Below, piece after piece: positions 13,401 to 25,100 of a stretch of DNA of 64,000 nucleotides. A model generated the notes under the pieces. It was not told the origin of the DNA and ran no database searches. It saw nothing but the letters and a program-made list of their open reading frames with translations. Every line of letters begins with the position of its first letter. Position 1 is the first letter of the stretch. Location: positions 19,203,642 to 19,267,641 of the forward strand of contig NC_135556.1 of NCBI RefSeq assembly GCF_964340395.1. Reading direction: 5' to 3'. This DNA comes from Glandiceps talaboti. Its lineage: Eukaryota > Hemichordata > Enteropneusta > Spengelidae. Both the position numbers and the translations under genes were made by a program.

Positions 13401-16304
13401 ACAACCCCCCCCCCCCCCCATTTAATAGTTTACATTGGCTTATATGATATAAATGTAATTACATTTTTGTATCAGAATTCATTACAAAAAAATGCCATGT
13501 GTACTGTAACATTATTAATTGTTCAAACTTTATCTTTCAGCCTCGACAGACATGTCATAATTTTGTTGTCAGCAATTAATCAAATCTGACATAAAATAAA
13601 TAAAATACACCATTTTATCAAGAACCTGCATTTTGATTAACTGAAAAATGCAAAAGGGAATCTTTCCTATGGTAATAGAATTCCATGCCCATTGAAGGAA
13701 TGTAGACAGAAGTACATCATGTAGCTTATGTTATGATAGGAATTGGCTACACATAGACAATGTTTACATATAGAGATACTGAATGACATTTCACATTGGA
13801 GTCACCATTTTCATTTTATGTTTCTCATAGTACTATCCTTTTAAATTTAAAATAATGGGTAACTGAGTCAGTTGCTTTAAGGAAAAAAACCAAAACAAGT
13901 CTACATAGAAGATGCAGGCCCTCAAAGACATTACTTCTATGTGACTAACAGAGACAGTATTTTAATAGAAATTGGTGTACATCACGCCTTTATTGGGTAT
14001 ATTTGCGGTGGGCTATTGCATTATGGGAGTCAGCAGAAATAATATAGTCATGACTATGAATATTCATGAGAGATGATTCACTCAAGGGAATAAGCACTCA
14101 GGGGTCATTCATTGTGGTGTTCCCCTTTAAATGTTTTGTTTAGATTCAAAAAATATATAGGGACTGTGAGAAACAGAAAAATAAATAGTGTTACCCTTAC
14201 CTTATCAAGTCACACACATGATGTCAATGTAAATAATTCCAACAGATAATTATAACTATGATTTGTGACTTACCTAGATAGGGTGTCAGCAGACAGGTTT
14301 TCATCATCAGTAGTCTGTGTGTTTCCATGACCACGGAAATCAGTTGCTAAGATACGACACCTCACTATCTTAGTCAAATCTTTCTGTCGACAAAAAAATG
14401 AAAAAATGAAAATGAAACAACTATTGTGATAAATTTGTAACAATTTGGTGATGTTTTGAACTAAATCCCAAGCAAGATGTGCGCTTGATATTTCTTAATT
14501 AATGGTTAATTTTATTCATCTAGTAGAATTTATTTTTACCATGTATGCATTTATGATATTCTTTCACACCAGTGTTACACAGGATAGTGACATTCAAATT
14601 CTCAGTCTGTAACAGCCTTTTATTTTACACTAAAGAGTCAAAATAGAACAAGAAGGAGGACTTATTCTCACATGCAACTATAATAAGGCATATAACTATA
14701 GCAAGGGGAGCCAAAGTCACAGTACCATCCAATAGACTGAATCATGTGAATGATTGTTATTTTCATAGATGGTAAAACTCTATTTTGGCTTCTGAGAATT
14801 TTAATATTGCTAGACAAAATTTTTATACTTACTGATAAGACTGCCCATGACAATGCAGAGTGACCACCACCATGTAGTAAATAAAGTACAGGTCCTTCTC
14901 TACCACATTCGTACACTCTAAATGAATCCTCTTCCACTTTGACGTCCTCAACTTTCTCAAAGTAATGGTCCCAGCTTACTGGTGTATAGTCTCTACTACG
15001 ACGTAGTCCATGCCTAAAATTTGATAAATTACTTATCAGGTAAGTATTCTAATGATCTTATCTGGGTTACTGGGGAACACCACTCCAGGAAATAAAGACA
15101 TTTTAATAAACTATGGGTTCTGGAGAGTCATTCCATGATGTTTCATCACCTACAATTACTTGAAATTAATATTCATGAGAGATGCTTTACACTGAGGCTA
15201 ATAAGCACTTAAGCTTCACAAATATTCATTGTTACAATGATGCATCAGCACACAGCAAAGATACCGCATAAAGGCACAAGATCAGCTTGATGTTTCTCTG
15301 AAATTGTAAGTCAGTTTAGGTGATGTGAAATCATGAAAATTTATGAAAATGCCAAACTGGAAATTTGTTTGGGCACATGAACTATCATGTAAAGTGGCCA
15401 TACAACTGTTCTTATCAAATGATGGAATGAAATATAAGTCTCTGTACTTCCAACATGCTATGCCAAGTGTTATTAATCCAATTTAGTTATTTACTCTCCC
15501 TGTTTGTAACAGGTTTGTCCACAGTCTGATGTAGCTGGGAGACTACTTGTTTACACTCAACACTTAATTTCCAGGTGGCAGGGTTTATCACTTGAAGCTA
15601 AATACAAGTATGCACTTCATTTCTAGGACTTGTCATTGTCATAAAGAATGAAAATTAGAATGCTTTAATTGTAAATAACAAAGAAGATCTAAGAAGGGAA
15701 AAAAAGTCACTTTACTCTCATTGTTATATTGAGAACAAAGAAGTTGATGATGGAACACTTCTGAGTTCTCTGATAGTGTGTACACAGAAAGACAATGAAG
15801 ACTGATTGATTGATTGATTGATTAATAATTACACACTTGATACATGCTTCTCAATCTCATAAGCAAAACAAAAACAAAAACAAGCAAACCAAAACAAAAG
15901 AGCAATGAATCTACTGTTTCAAATTTCCCATCCATGATTGCCTTAGTGCTTTGGATTCAAGGAACATATTAAATCCTCGTGAATTTATTGTCTAACTTAT
16001 AATGAGATCATATATTTTAAGAATATCTTTCTCTGACACTGCATGATTCGATTATCATCCATCATCACATTCTACAGTACATGTCATTGTCAGTATCAAA
16101 CTTCACAGACCTGAAACATTACCATGGCATTGCATAATCTGTAAGATACATTGTCAACACAGCTGCAATAACAAGTGAATCTAGTGACTTCGGAACGAAT
16201 ATTACAATACAAACTTACGTTCTTCCGCCAGGAACACCGGCTGGGGGCATTGGAGGTAACCGGCCTGCCATGTTTCTCCTATGCAGCGACTTCTCTAGTG
16301 CCAT
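6788..16304 (-). CDS. PPME1: protein phosphatase methylesterase 1
   Basis: Serine hydrolase that removes the carboxymethyl group from the C-terminal leucine of the PP2A catalytic subunit. Twelve exons (5'->3', given in + coordinates): 16304-16219, 15013-14833, 14383-14274, 12797-12729, 11634-11549, 10815-10725, 10050-9985, 9382-9190, 8410-8350, 7872-7807, 7355-7246, 6901-6788. All have GT-AG borders and join in one frame to 410 residues (human about 386). Alpha/beta-hydrolase features: oxyanion region LLHGGGHSALSW in exon 2, nucleophile Ser149 in GHSMGG (split between exons 4 and 5), acid Asp174 in VIDVVEG, and catalytic His364 in CGHAVHED. Exon 8 encodes an acidic, Gln/Lys-rich insert (EEEDEEGE) longer than in human. 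The C-terminus is also longer (FVPGLALPVIEKLI). It starts 332 bases from C2CD3, head to head. Confidence 0.95.
7180..7220. repeat. hairpin in PPME1 last intron
   Basis: ACCATAGACCCT at 7180-7191 and AGGGTCTATGGT at 7209-7220 are perfect complements with a short CTCCAC/GTGGAG inner stem. It resembles the hairpin after histone H3 at 2921-2975. Confidence 0.7.
7440..7466. repeat. (TG)13 microsatellite
   Basis: Uninterrupted TG repeat followed by alternating CGCATGCGCGCATGCATG, a purine-pyrimidine alternating tract able to take Z-form. It lies in the PPME1 intron next to exon 11. Confidence 0.9.
9505..9755. repeat. TGTAAC-rich inverted-repeat region
   Basis: Repeated and mirrored TGTAACA and GTTACAGC words fold back on one another: GTAACATAGCTGTAACAGTG near 9543 against CACTGTTACAGCAATGTTAC near 9622, plus further copies to about 9755. 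It lies in the PPME1 intron upstream of exon 8. Nature unknown; a decayed foldback element is likely. Confidence 0.5.
10833..11165. repeat. tandem repeat, about 86-bp unit x 4
   Basis: Four imperfect units start at about 10833, 10918, 11007 and 11092. Each has GAACATTGCATAGCAT, then CAGTCAGTA, then a conserved GGCGCCCTCATACA and GGCCAACACC. The fourth is degraded. The array begins 18 bases beyond PPME1 exon 6 in its upstream intron. Confidence 0.85.
11819..12198 (-). mobile_element. TTAA-flanked non-autonomous DNA element (piggyBac-like MITE)
   Basis: Bounded by TTAA at both ends with inverted termini AGCTCCACTAGCTGCAAC (left) and AGCTGCTAGCTATAAC (right, reverse complement). It is 380 bp with no ORF, and homologous in reverse orientation to 4119-4740. 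It lies in PPME1 intron 4. Confidence 0.65.
14030..14130. repeat. dispersed repeat fragment, copy 1
   Basis: ATATTCATGAGAGATG followed by AATAAGCACT is shared with 15165-15215, and GGTGTTCCCC at its right end mirrors GGGGAACACC at 15071. The pair looks like pieces of one inverted-repeat element family in PPME1 introns. Confidence 0.4.
15060..15240. repeat. dispersed repeat fragment, copy 2
   Basis: It starts with TACTGGGGAACACCAC then CAGGAAATAAAG and includes TATTCATGAGAGATGCTT. A third, partial match (ACTGGGGAAGTCCACTTCAG) lies at about 6386 beyond the PPME1 stop. Confidence 0.4.
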
Positions 16305-16636
16305 GTTGAGGTCACCGACCTTGAACCTGTAGAAACGAGATTTCGCGAGACTTTTCAATGCACCAGTAAATTTGTTTTTAACTATGTAGATAAATATTCT
16401 CTGCATCTAAATAACACTGTAATATATTTTATACATGAAACATCGACAGTGTTTTTCATAATGTCTTAATAGCGTTATTCAAATATATATTGTCACGTGA
16501 CGCATGACCCGACGAAGCAGAGGTCATTGCGGGAAAAACAAAAATGGCGAACGTGTAAAGCTCACTTCCTCCAATGATCAAGATTTTTTAGTTATTGCTT
16601 ACTCAAACGAAATTTTTACCCAGTCGATTTACCAAA
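16305..16636. promoter_or_regulatory. shared PPME1 / C2CD3 promoter region
   Basis: Only 332 bases separate the two divergent start codons. The stretch has no TATA box in either direction. It is locally CpG-richer than its surroundings and contains a palindromic E-box TCACGTGA (16493-16500), an E2F-like GCGGGAAA (16529-16536) and a YY1-like AAAATGGCG (16541-16549) close to the expected C2CD3 start. Such sites are common in TATA-less bidirectional housekeeping promoters. Function is inferred from layout and motifs. Confidence 0.7.
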
Positions 16637-19600
16637 ATGGGAAAGAAGAAGGTAAAGACAAGTAAGAAAGGAAAAAGGCGAGGTACGTATCTCTTGTTTT
16701 CGACTTCATAACACAACATGGTCTAACGGATGAACCAGTCGGTTGATGGCACACAAGCGAACGTGTTCAGTCATGTCAACAATGCTTGTCTCGTCGGTTG
16801 ATCGGGTGTTTTCAAGACGTTTAATGAAATTTGAAATTGAAAAATAACAACGTTTCAATATACTTGTTTCAAAATATATGAAATATTTTCGCGTGTCCAG
16901 GTGATGAGAAGAAATTAGCAATGATTGTAAGTTATAACGGTACTAATCTGACAGCTGAGCTGAGTTGTTATCAGTCTCAGCTCATACAAGTTTTTACAAT
17001 ATTGCGATCCGTAAACCCTGGCAGTGCAAGGATTGGCCAGAGTATGTATTTTCTTTGATTGTAGTAATATTTGCGAGGGCGATATATCAATAAAGTGTCC
17101 CATATTTATTTTGTCTGTATCATCTGACATTATATTATCACATTATATGAATCACGAAGACATAAATTATTCAAAAATCTTCAAGTTCAACGCCCACAGA
17201 CTGAAGTGATGTATGTGTTGAAAACCATCATTTGTTGTGTAGTACTGTTTACGAATATCATAACCTAAAGCTTATGGTTATATTATTAGTATTATCATTA
17301 TTTTCATCACAGACAGCTGACAAAACACTTGTGTTACTTGTCTGTGTTTTCATGAATTCCATAGTCTCCCTAAACTTACATCTTGTTCACTCCGGGTGTA
17401 TGGTTTGTTGGATGTTCTCAGTTATGTGAATGTCACATAGTTTATTACATTAAATAAGACTGTAGTTCATATGTTTATATTGATACATGTATGGTAGTTT
17501 TTGTGACAATTAATGTGAATTTACTGTGTTAAGATTACTCCTTTCTCTTTTCTATTGAGTATTTGTATTTTTTTGTGTTGAGTTTGTTCATTGTGATTGA
17601 AAACAAACCTAAACAAGATGCAATAACTCTTTCCAGTGACACAAGCATTGTTGTAAATATGTTTGCATACATGAAGCGAATGACAGTGTTTTTGCTAAGA
17701 TTGGGAAACCCCAGTAACAGAAAGGGAGAAAGGGGTAAAAATGGCAGTGTTTCCCCATAGAGTCTATGGTAATTATGTATGGGAAATTGGGAACCCAGGT
17801 AAAATGATATGGGAACCCTGGTAGATTTTTACCTACTATACTGCTCTTAGCAAAAACACTGAATGATAATGTATCAATTAACATGCGGCATGTAACTTCA
17901 AAACAAACAACAACATTCTAAATTTCCTTTCCAGTTCCAAGGGAAGATGTTCAAGCCTCAACTGGTTTACCACCGGTTGTTGAAGGTCAGCTGAGATGTT
18001 TCCTTAGAGTTTCCATTAGTAAGATATTATGGATGATTCCCAAACCACCTGATGTTACATACGTCAGTCTGAAATGGTGGGGAGAGTTGGCAGAAGGAAC
18101 AGTCTTTAGGCAAGTACAAATAAACAAAACCATGTGTGATCTGTTCTTCTAAGAATATTCAACTGTATGACTATCACGATTCATATTTGAAAATATTGAC
18201 AAGTTTCTTGTATAAAATGAAATGAAAGGGCAATATATTCTTCCAAGAAAAATAATCATTGAGTTTCAAGAAATATGCATCAAACAAAAGAAGAAATGGT
18301 TATGTTGATCATGTTATTGTACATCCATGTGTTTATTAACATTGTTTACATTCCATGAAATCTTTAGATGGAGCAGTGGGCTCATTGGCTGTGTTGTTTT
18401 TACAAAGTACTAGTTGTCAATGATGCCATTTCTGAAAAAATGTGTGTAACAACATAGATGTAAATGTGTCTAGTGTACCATATTTATACTTTCATGTTTT
18501 ATTAATCCTTGTTATATAATCTATATTTTATGTTTCAGGCCAACAGATGTTAAGAATCCCCAGAAAGGACTCAGTCGTACTACTACAAGATATGGCATCA
18601 GATCAGGTCCTAAGCAGTTCTCAGCTTATGTACATGATATCCTTTTTAATTACATGTATACAACGTTGTATGTGATGACACAATAGCTCTATCCCCCCCC
18701 CATGAACTGTTTTAAAGCCAATTAAAATGATTATTTTTTGTAAAATCAAATTGACAAAAAAAGTCAGCACCCCCCCCCCCCCCCCCCTTAAACAAAACTG
18801 AGCTATGGTTTTGATTCAATTTACTTTAGCATTCTGACTCCACATACCAGTTTTTGATTAGGTGTACTTTAGTTTGTTAATGTTCATTGCAGTGATGACA
18901 CGTCGTTTAAAATTTAGTATTTAGTGGGAAACAACTATATTGTTGAAAATCTTTGTCAAGCATGGGTAAAGAGCTGGAGAATTAGTTCTAGCTCAAAGAT
19001 GGAGAGAAACTGAACATTAATGAAACAAAGAAAGAAATTATTGAACGTTCAATTTTTATGTAGAACAACACTAAATTTGTAAACAAGAAAAATAAGCTAA
19101 GGGATTGAGGCAAACAAAAGTAATACAGTAACTTTGTTATATACCATTGCTTGTAATTGTCAGTCCAGCAATATCTGTGATCTATCTATGAGTGACTTTA
19201 TATCTGTAACTTGTATGTAATTTCCTTAGCATTGTTACATATGGGACCTTTGGTGTTTGAAGTGTTAGCAGGCAGTGCAATGACTCCTATAGGACATGTA
19301 CAGATATTTAACATAGGAGCATTGATTGCCCCAGGAAAACCTTTAAATGGGTAAGTCAAGTGATTTCAAATATGATCAATCTTGTCGATACTTGATCTTT
19401 TGGAAAACCTATTTCAACTAGGTAGGAAAAAGGAGAGATGGAATGAAATATTGGGTACTTGTAAAATTTAAAAGTTAATGTTTTGCTTTACCATACAGAT
19501 CTTTGACAGTGATATTTTGTTACTGTATACAAAGATGTCATTTTCAACAGTGGAAGTGTTACCACAATAACAGTTTTACCCACAGAAAACCCTATCTTTA

Positions 19601-19762
19601 CATGTATGTGTTAACAAAAGTACTGTATGAAATTAACTATTTTGAGAATAGACAATTTTTGTTATGGTTTACCTCACAGGTTCTTCACAGTGTACTCTCT
19701 GGAGAATCCTGATAAGAAGATAGCAGATCTACACATATCCATGGTGTTTGAACCATTAATGG
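16637..19762 (+). CDS. C2CD3: C2CD3 exons 1-5: basic N-terminus and first C2 domain
   Basis: Exons 16637-16682, 17935-18109, 18539-18636, 19239-19350, 19680-19762 give residues 1-171. Exon 1 is a Lys-rich leader ([15 protein letters not shown]). Exons 2-5 form the conserved N-terminal C2 domain, from LPPVVEGQL to ISMVFEPLM. Exon 2 ends TTTAG with a GC donor (gcaagt), which is required because the next GT would lead to a stop. Exon 3 ends in G at 18636 before an AT-AC intron, and G+AT restores Asp in [12 protein letters not shown], matching the vertebrate TDMAVLVLEV position. Confidence 0.93.
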
Positions 19763-21563
19763 GTAAGGTTTTAAATATATCAAATATAAAATATATATAA
19801 ATGTATATATTGTGTATATTTTAATGTTTTTCTCGACACTGTGTGAGAAGAGCCAGTGGCTCAACAGTCTATCGAGATTAAATAAAGTCTAATAATAATA
19901 ATAATATGAATAAAAGTGTGTATCAAAATACATGGATATGCACACAGTGTATCTCATTGAAATACAAAGTATGGTCAAAAGTTGAAGATGAAGCAATTTA
20001 TAATATGTTACATTACTACTGGTAGTTTGAGATGACATGCTCTGTACACTGTGATTTGTCCTTGTCTTTGAAGCATGACTGGACCTCCACCCGAGTGTTG
20101 GACTCTACAAATTAAACAATCACAGTCTCCTTTTCTGAATGTTTCTGTTTTGATTTCCTCACAGCATCTTTTGAAAGTAGTTCAGTACCAACTACGGATG
20201 TCAGCCTGGATACAAGGGGTAGTTCTGAGGTAGAAATCATCCAACCCTATATTGGACAAGCACCTCAAACGTGGCCTTACTCTAAAGCTGCTAGTTCCAG
20301 TGAGGAGGTGATAGCCACACCATGGACAGACAAGGTACACAAATGAACAATAAAGATAAACTTTAAACAAATGCTGCCAGGCTGGTTACCCTAAATTTTA
20401 TGGAAACTGTGCCAAAGTGTACACAGTAACATCAACAACTTGTAGAGATATAATTCAGATATTTAGAATGATTGAATCATTTCATGGAAACGTGTGGTGT
20501 ATTTTTTCGTAATAAAACAATAGCAAAAGTTTACAGCTACTGGTATATATTGACATCACATAGTGTATCCCTAGCACAGAATAACAGTCTTCGTTTGTTG
20601 TAGGAGCCAACAAGAAAATCTGATGAAGTGCTGACACCGAGAGGTGTAGATGATGACTACAGTTTTGTAATTGGGCCAGGAGCTGGTAGGGTAGCAGACA
20701 CTGAGGGCACTAGACATGTTACTTCTACTGACAACATGGCCAAGCAGCATGGAAGAATACCTGTAGACAGAACAACTGTGCCAGAAAGAGAATCAGGTAA
20801 GATCAAAACTAAAATTCTGCACCAATAGCAAGTCAGACCAATATGCATATGAGTATATTTACATATTAATTGATTACGCAAAAGGTGAACCCCAGCGTAT
20901 TTACATATTAACTGATTACTCAACAGGTGAACCCCAACCAAGAGCCAGTCATCCAGTTGCATCCCATGCCAAGTATGAGATGAACCCAACCAGCAAAGAA
21001 GGCAAAGATCTCCTGTCAACACTTCTAGAGAGAGGTACCAGGTTACGGAATGAAATGATCAGATCAGAACTTGACACACAACAAATGGCATCAGATACTG
21101 GCAATGAAGAGACAGATATACCACTTAGTGGTGTCGACAAACCATTACCTATAGATTCAAAACATCATAAAAGGTACATGTCACATTAATTTTTTTTTTC
21201 ATAAAACTTTGATCATATGAAATGTTGTATCTTGTAGTGATATAAAATCATATAGATTTCGAGTTTCTGTTTCTTTCTAAATCATTTCAATCAGTGTCAA
21301 TATGATTGAGTGTGTTGGAACCACTCATTGGTAAATTTTTCCATAAACTTAAAAATTTACATGCACTAGATGTAGATAAGGGCCGGTAGCTGGCAACAAT
21401 AACCGACTACTCTAGCATTGCCAAGATTGAATGAATACAGTTTCTTGCTGCACTTTGTCTAAATGAAATGAACTAAAGTGCCACCGTGTAGGCATCAAAT
21501 GTAGACATCAAAACATTGGCGCCCATGTGACTACATCTAGTTGCAGTATGTTTAAATGGTTTA

Positions 21564-21633
<70 letters not shown>

Positions 21634-22073
21634 ACACACACATACACATACACACACAAACACTCGTGCGTGCGTGCGCACACAGTCAGAAAAAATGTGT
21701 TTAACTTTCATGGAAAATGGAATTCATTGTAAATTAAGTGTCAAAGTGTGTTTGTGACTAATACTATATATTTTTTGTAATCAGGAGAACATCAACTGGA
21801 GAGTTATTTAAAGAAATCCTGAATGAACACGATGAGAAGGGTAAAGTAGGTGATATCAATGGATCATCTGATGATATCGATATGGAGGCAAGGACTGTGG
21901 ATTTAGTGATTGGTGATCACTTCACAGAAAGAGAACTCAAGGCTTTGAAAGCAATTCAGGTGAGATACTGATACTGTCTATATTGTATATTCACTTACTG
22001 ACTGATCCTTTTGCTATCATTAATAGTAGGACATAAATCATACATGTATCACGCAAACACACACACACACACA

Positions 22074-22140
<67 letters not shown>

Positions 22141-25100
22141 TACAAACCAAGACATATTGTGCTATGCAACTTTTCAAACGTTCAATCAGTTCTCCCTTTA
22201 CTTTGTTTCCATATTACAGGGTGGTGGTTCACCAGGTTCTAGTTTTTCATCAATCCATGATAGTGTAATGAGTGACCCTACAGATCCACTACATGATAGC
22301 AGTATACTGGAAGAACTGTTCTACAAACAGGGAGTGAGTATATGACAGCTTTTATGCTATTCACTCGATGATTACGATTTTACTCTAGGTGTTACAAGAT
22401 CTGTTCTCTTTGACTGCATTGCTGTGCCAACATACATGTCATAATTTATCTGTGATGTGTACTGTTAACTTCATGTGAAAATAGACCATAATAATGAATG
22501 CTATCCACTCTACATCAAAACATACTTAGTGAATTTCATGTACTTTGTACTGTGATAATCCAGATGGAAATTAAAGACATTTTCGTCTCAATCATCATTT
22601 TCATATTTCTAGATACTGAGTGACAGTGAAAGCGATTACAGTAGTGATGATGAAACCAGACCAGGAAGTGCAAGGTCAATGTCTGTTGATGATCCAGCTA
22701 ATATCGTAAGTCAAAGTTTGAATATTTTGATTGAATTAGACCAACCAATGATTAAGGTATTGAGTTACATTTGTAACTTAGAATAGATATACAGTTGAAC
22801 CATACTGATTATAATGTTTTTTTCAAATAAATGATTTTTGAGTCTCTAGTGTGTGTGTTTTTATAACTTCCAAACTGACTATTGATGTGCTTGTGGGATA
22901 GACCGTATATTCACCACTATGGAAAGTACCAGATTATATTATATAGTATACTACAGTGTTCTCCTTAGGAACTTACCCACATTATGATAAATTTGCATTT
23001 GAATGGGATTGTTTGTAATGTAAATGAGTTTCTTTTGTTTTCCCATCATGGGCAGAACATAGTACTATAATGGTGTCAAAGGACTTATTATGGCAAGATT
23101 GCTATAGCATTAGATAATTATGGATTTTAAGTACATTTAATAAGATTTATACTCACTGTCTGCCTCTAAAGGTTGTGAAAGTTAGTTAACATGTGATCTG
23201 TACATGTTTACATGTGTATTTGATATGTTGTCGTTGTCTTCCTTTGATGACAGAGACCTCCATCTAGATCATCCATCAGAAGTCAAGAGACCCTAGAGAC
23301 AGAGAAAGACAGTGGTATAAAACCCAGTCTTAGAAGAAGATCGGCTAGTGTTGGTAGTGATAGTGAATCCGATGCTATGAGTACATCTAGAGTGTCATTT
23401 GATGGACCATTAGATGATGAACATCACGGTATATACCATTTAATTTATGCTATCATATCCCAAACTTTGTTCAGCATTTACAACTAGTAACACTGAAGTA
23501 GAGCACTTTTTCTATTTGCCAAACTTGTTTATATCATTCATATCAAGTGTAAAAGTGTACTGTTTGAATTGGTTTATTTACAAGCCTAGCATGTGGCCTT
23601 TCTAATGTGGTCAATTAGCACATGAAACAGTATACTTTTAAACTTGATATGGATGCTATAAACGATTGTGGTAAATACAGAAAATGTTTTACTTTGGTGT
23701 TATGGGTTGTAATTCATGCTATGGTATTTCCACACTTTTTACTGAATGTATTCTTTGTTTTAGTAATCTGTAATTTTGCACTACACTATATTGTACTGTG
23801 CTATTGATTCTTGAAACCATGGACAATATATTCTCCGTCGTAATTTTGATGTTTGAAATGTTATTTTTTAATTTGAGTTTTTCGCAGAACCACTGCAAAT
23901 TTCATTGTACAAATTACATATGGCAATAAAGTATTATTATTATTACATTTCAGATGTAAATCAAGAAAAAGTTGAAGGGTTGAGTATTGAGAGATTGACA
24001 CTTCTTGGCAGAGTACATGTAGCCAGAGTTATCATAGATTCATTGAGACTTGATCCATCAATTGTACCTGTAACTCCTGTCAAAAGTAGAGGCAAATCAA
24101 AGTCAAGAAGCAAACCACCAAGACCATCACCTTCCAAGTCAAAAAAAGCAACGTAAGTGGTTCTATCTCTCTAGAGGGTTGTCAAACTGGTTAAATAAAA
24201 TTGGTCCAGACTAATGATAGAGGAACTGTGAATATCTACTGCATAGATGAGGCCACTTTACAGTCAAAGCTTGCATGACAAGCTGAGTTGCTAAGATTTT
24301 ATGATAAAATAGTTTAGTCAAGATTTTATGTCAGTGATAAATGTGATTAACTTCTGCCACTTATTACAAACAGTTTCTATGGATACATGTATCATGTTGT
24401 GTTTACTGACAATTTCATGTTATTCACACCGCGGCGTTGTATTTTTCAGAACATATTTTATGGAGTACCAATTTCCAGTAGTAGCCACCTCTAGGGATAA
24501 AGATAAACCTAACACCATGGCAACAGAGGTCATGAGAGTAGTATCGAAAAAGGTGTCTCCAGATGGAGGTAAGTAAAAAGAAAAGAGAGTGTGTTAGATG
24601 ATACTAATTCCAATGTCCATTCAATAGCTTATATGAACATGTCATAACAATAGTTTTAGTTTGTGTCTTTCTTAGTTTGGTGAAAGCTTGACTTCTGCTT
24701 TTCATGAACAAACCTAGTCCCCAGTATTTATCACATATCAAAATAATCTACTGTCTAAGTAACCCTTACTTTCACCATAAATATATTGTCCAGCGTCATT
24801 ATATCTGTCAGTTATATCGGTGATCAATTTCAAGTACATGAATGAGTAGTTCAAGTTCAAGACAATACCTAACTGCACTGTTCTTTCTTCCCTAGAAGTA
24901 ACTTTCAACCATAGATCAGTCTTTCCTGTCTTATTTGATGGTGCTGCTATTGACAAATGGTGGAAACAGTTACTGGTATTTAAATTGTTCTCCAAGACAG
25001 CAGGACAGAAAACAGTGAGTATTTGAAGAATAAAACAAACTAATGTAATATAATGTGACAGTAAATATGGTACTTGCTGTAGTTTGTAAAAGTTGCAATG

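Noticed and set aside
19228-19229. AG at the end of TTCCTTAG as the 3' splice site of C2CD3 intron 3
   Set aside because: It would add CATTGTTAC and four extra residues within a conserved strand and would leave the ATATCC donor unexplained. The AC at 19237-19238 fits U12 spacing and the protein.
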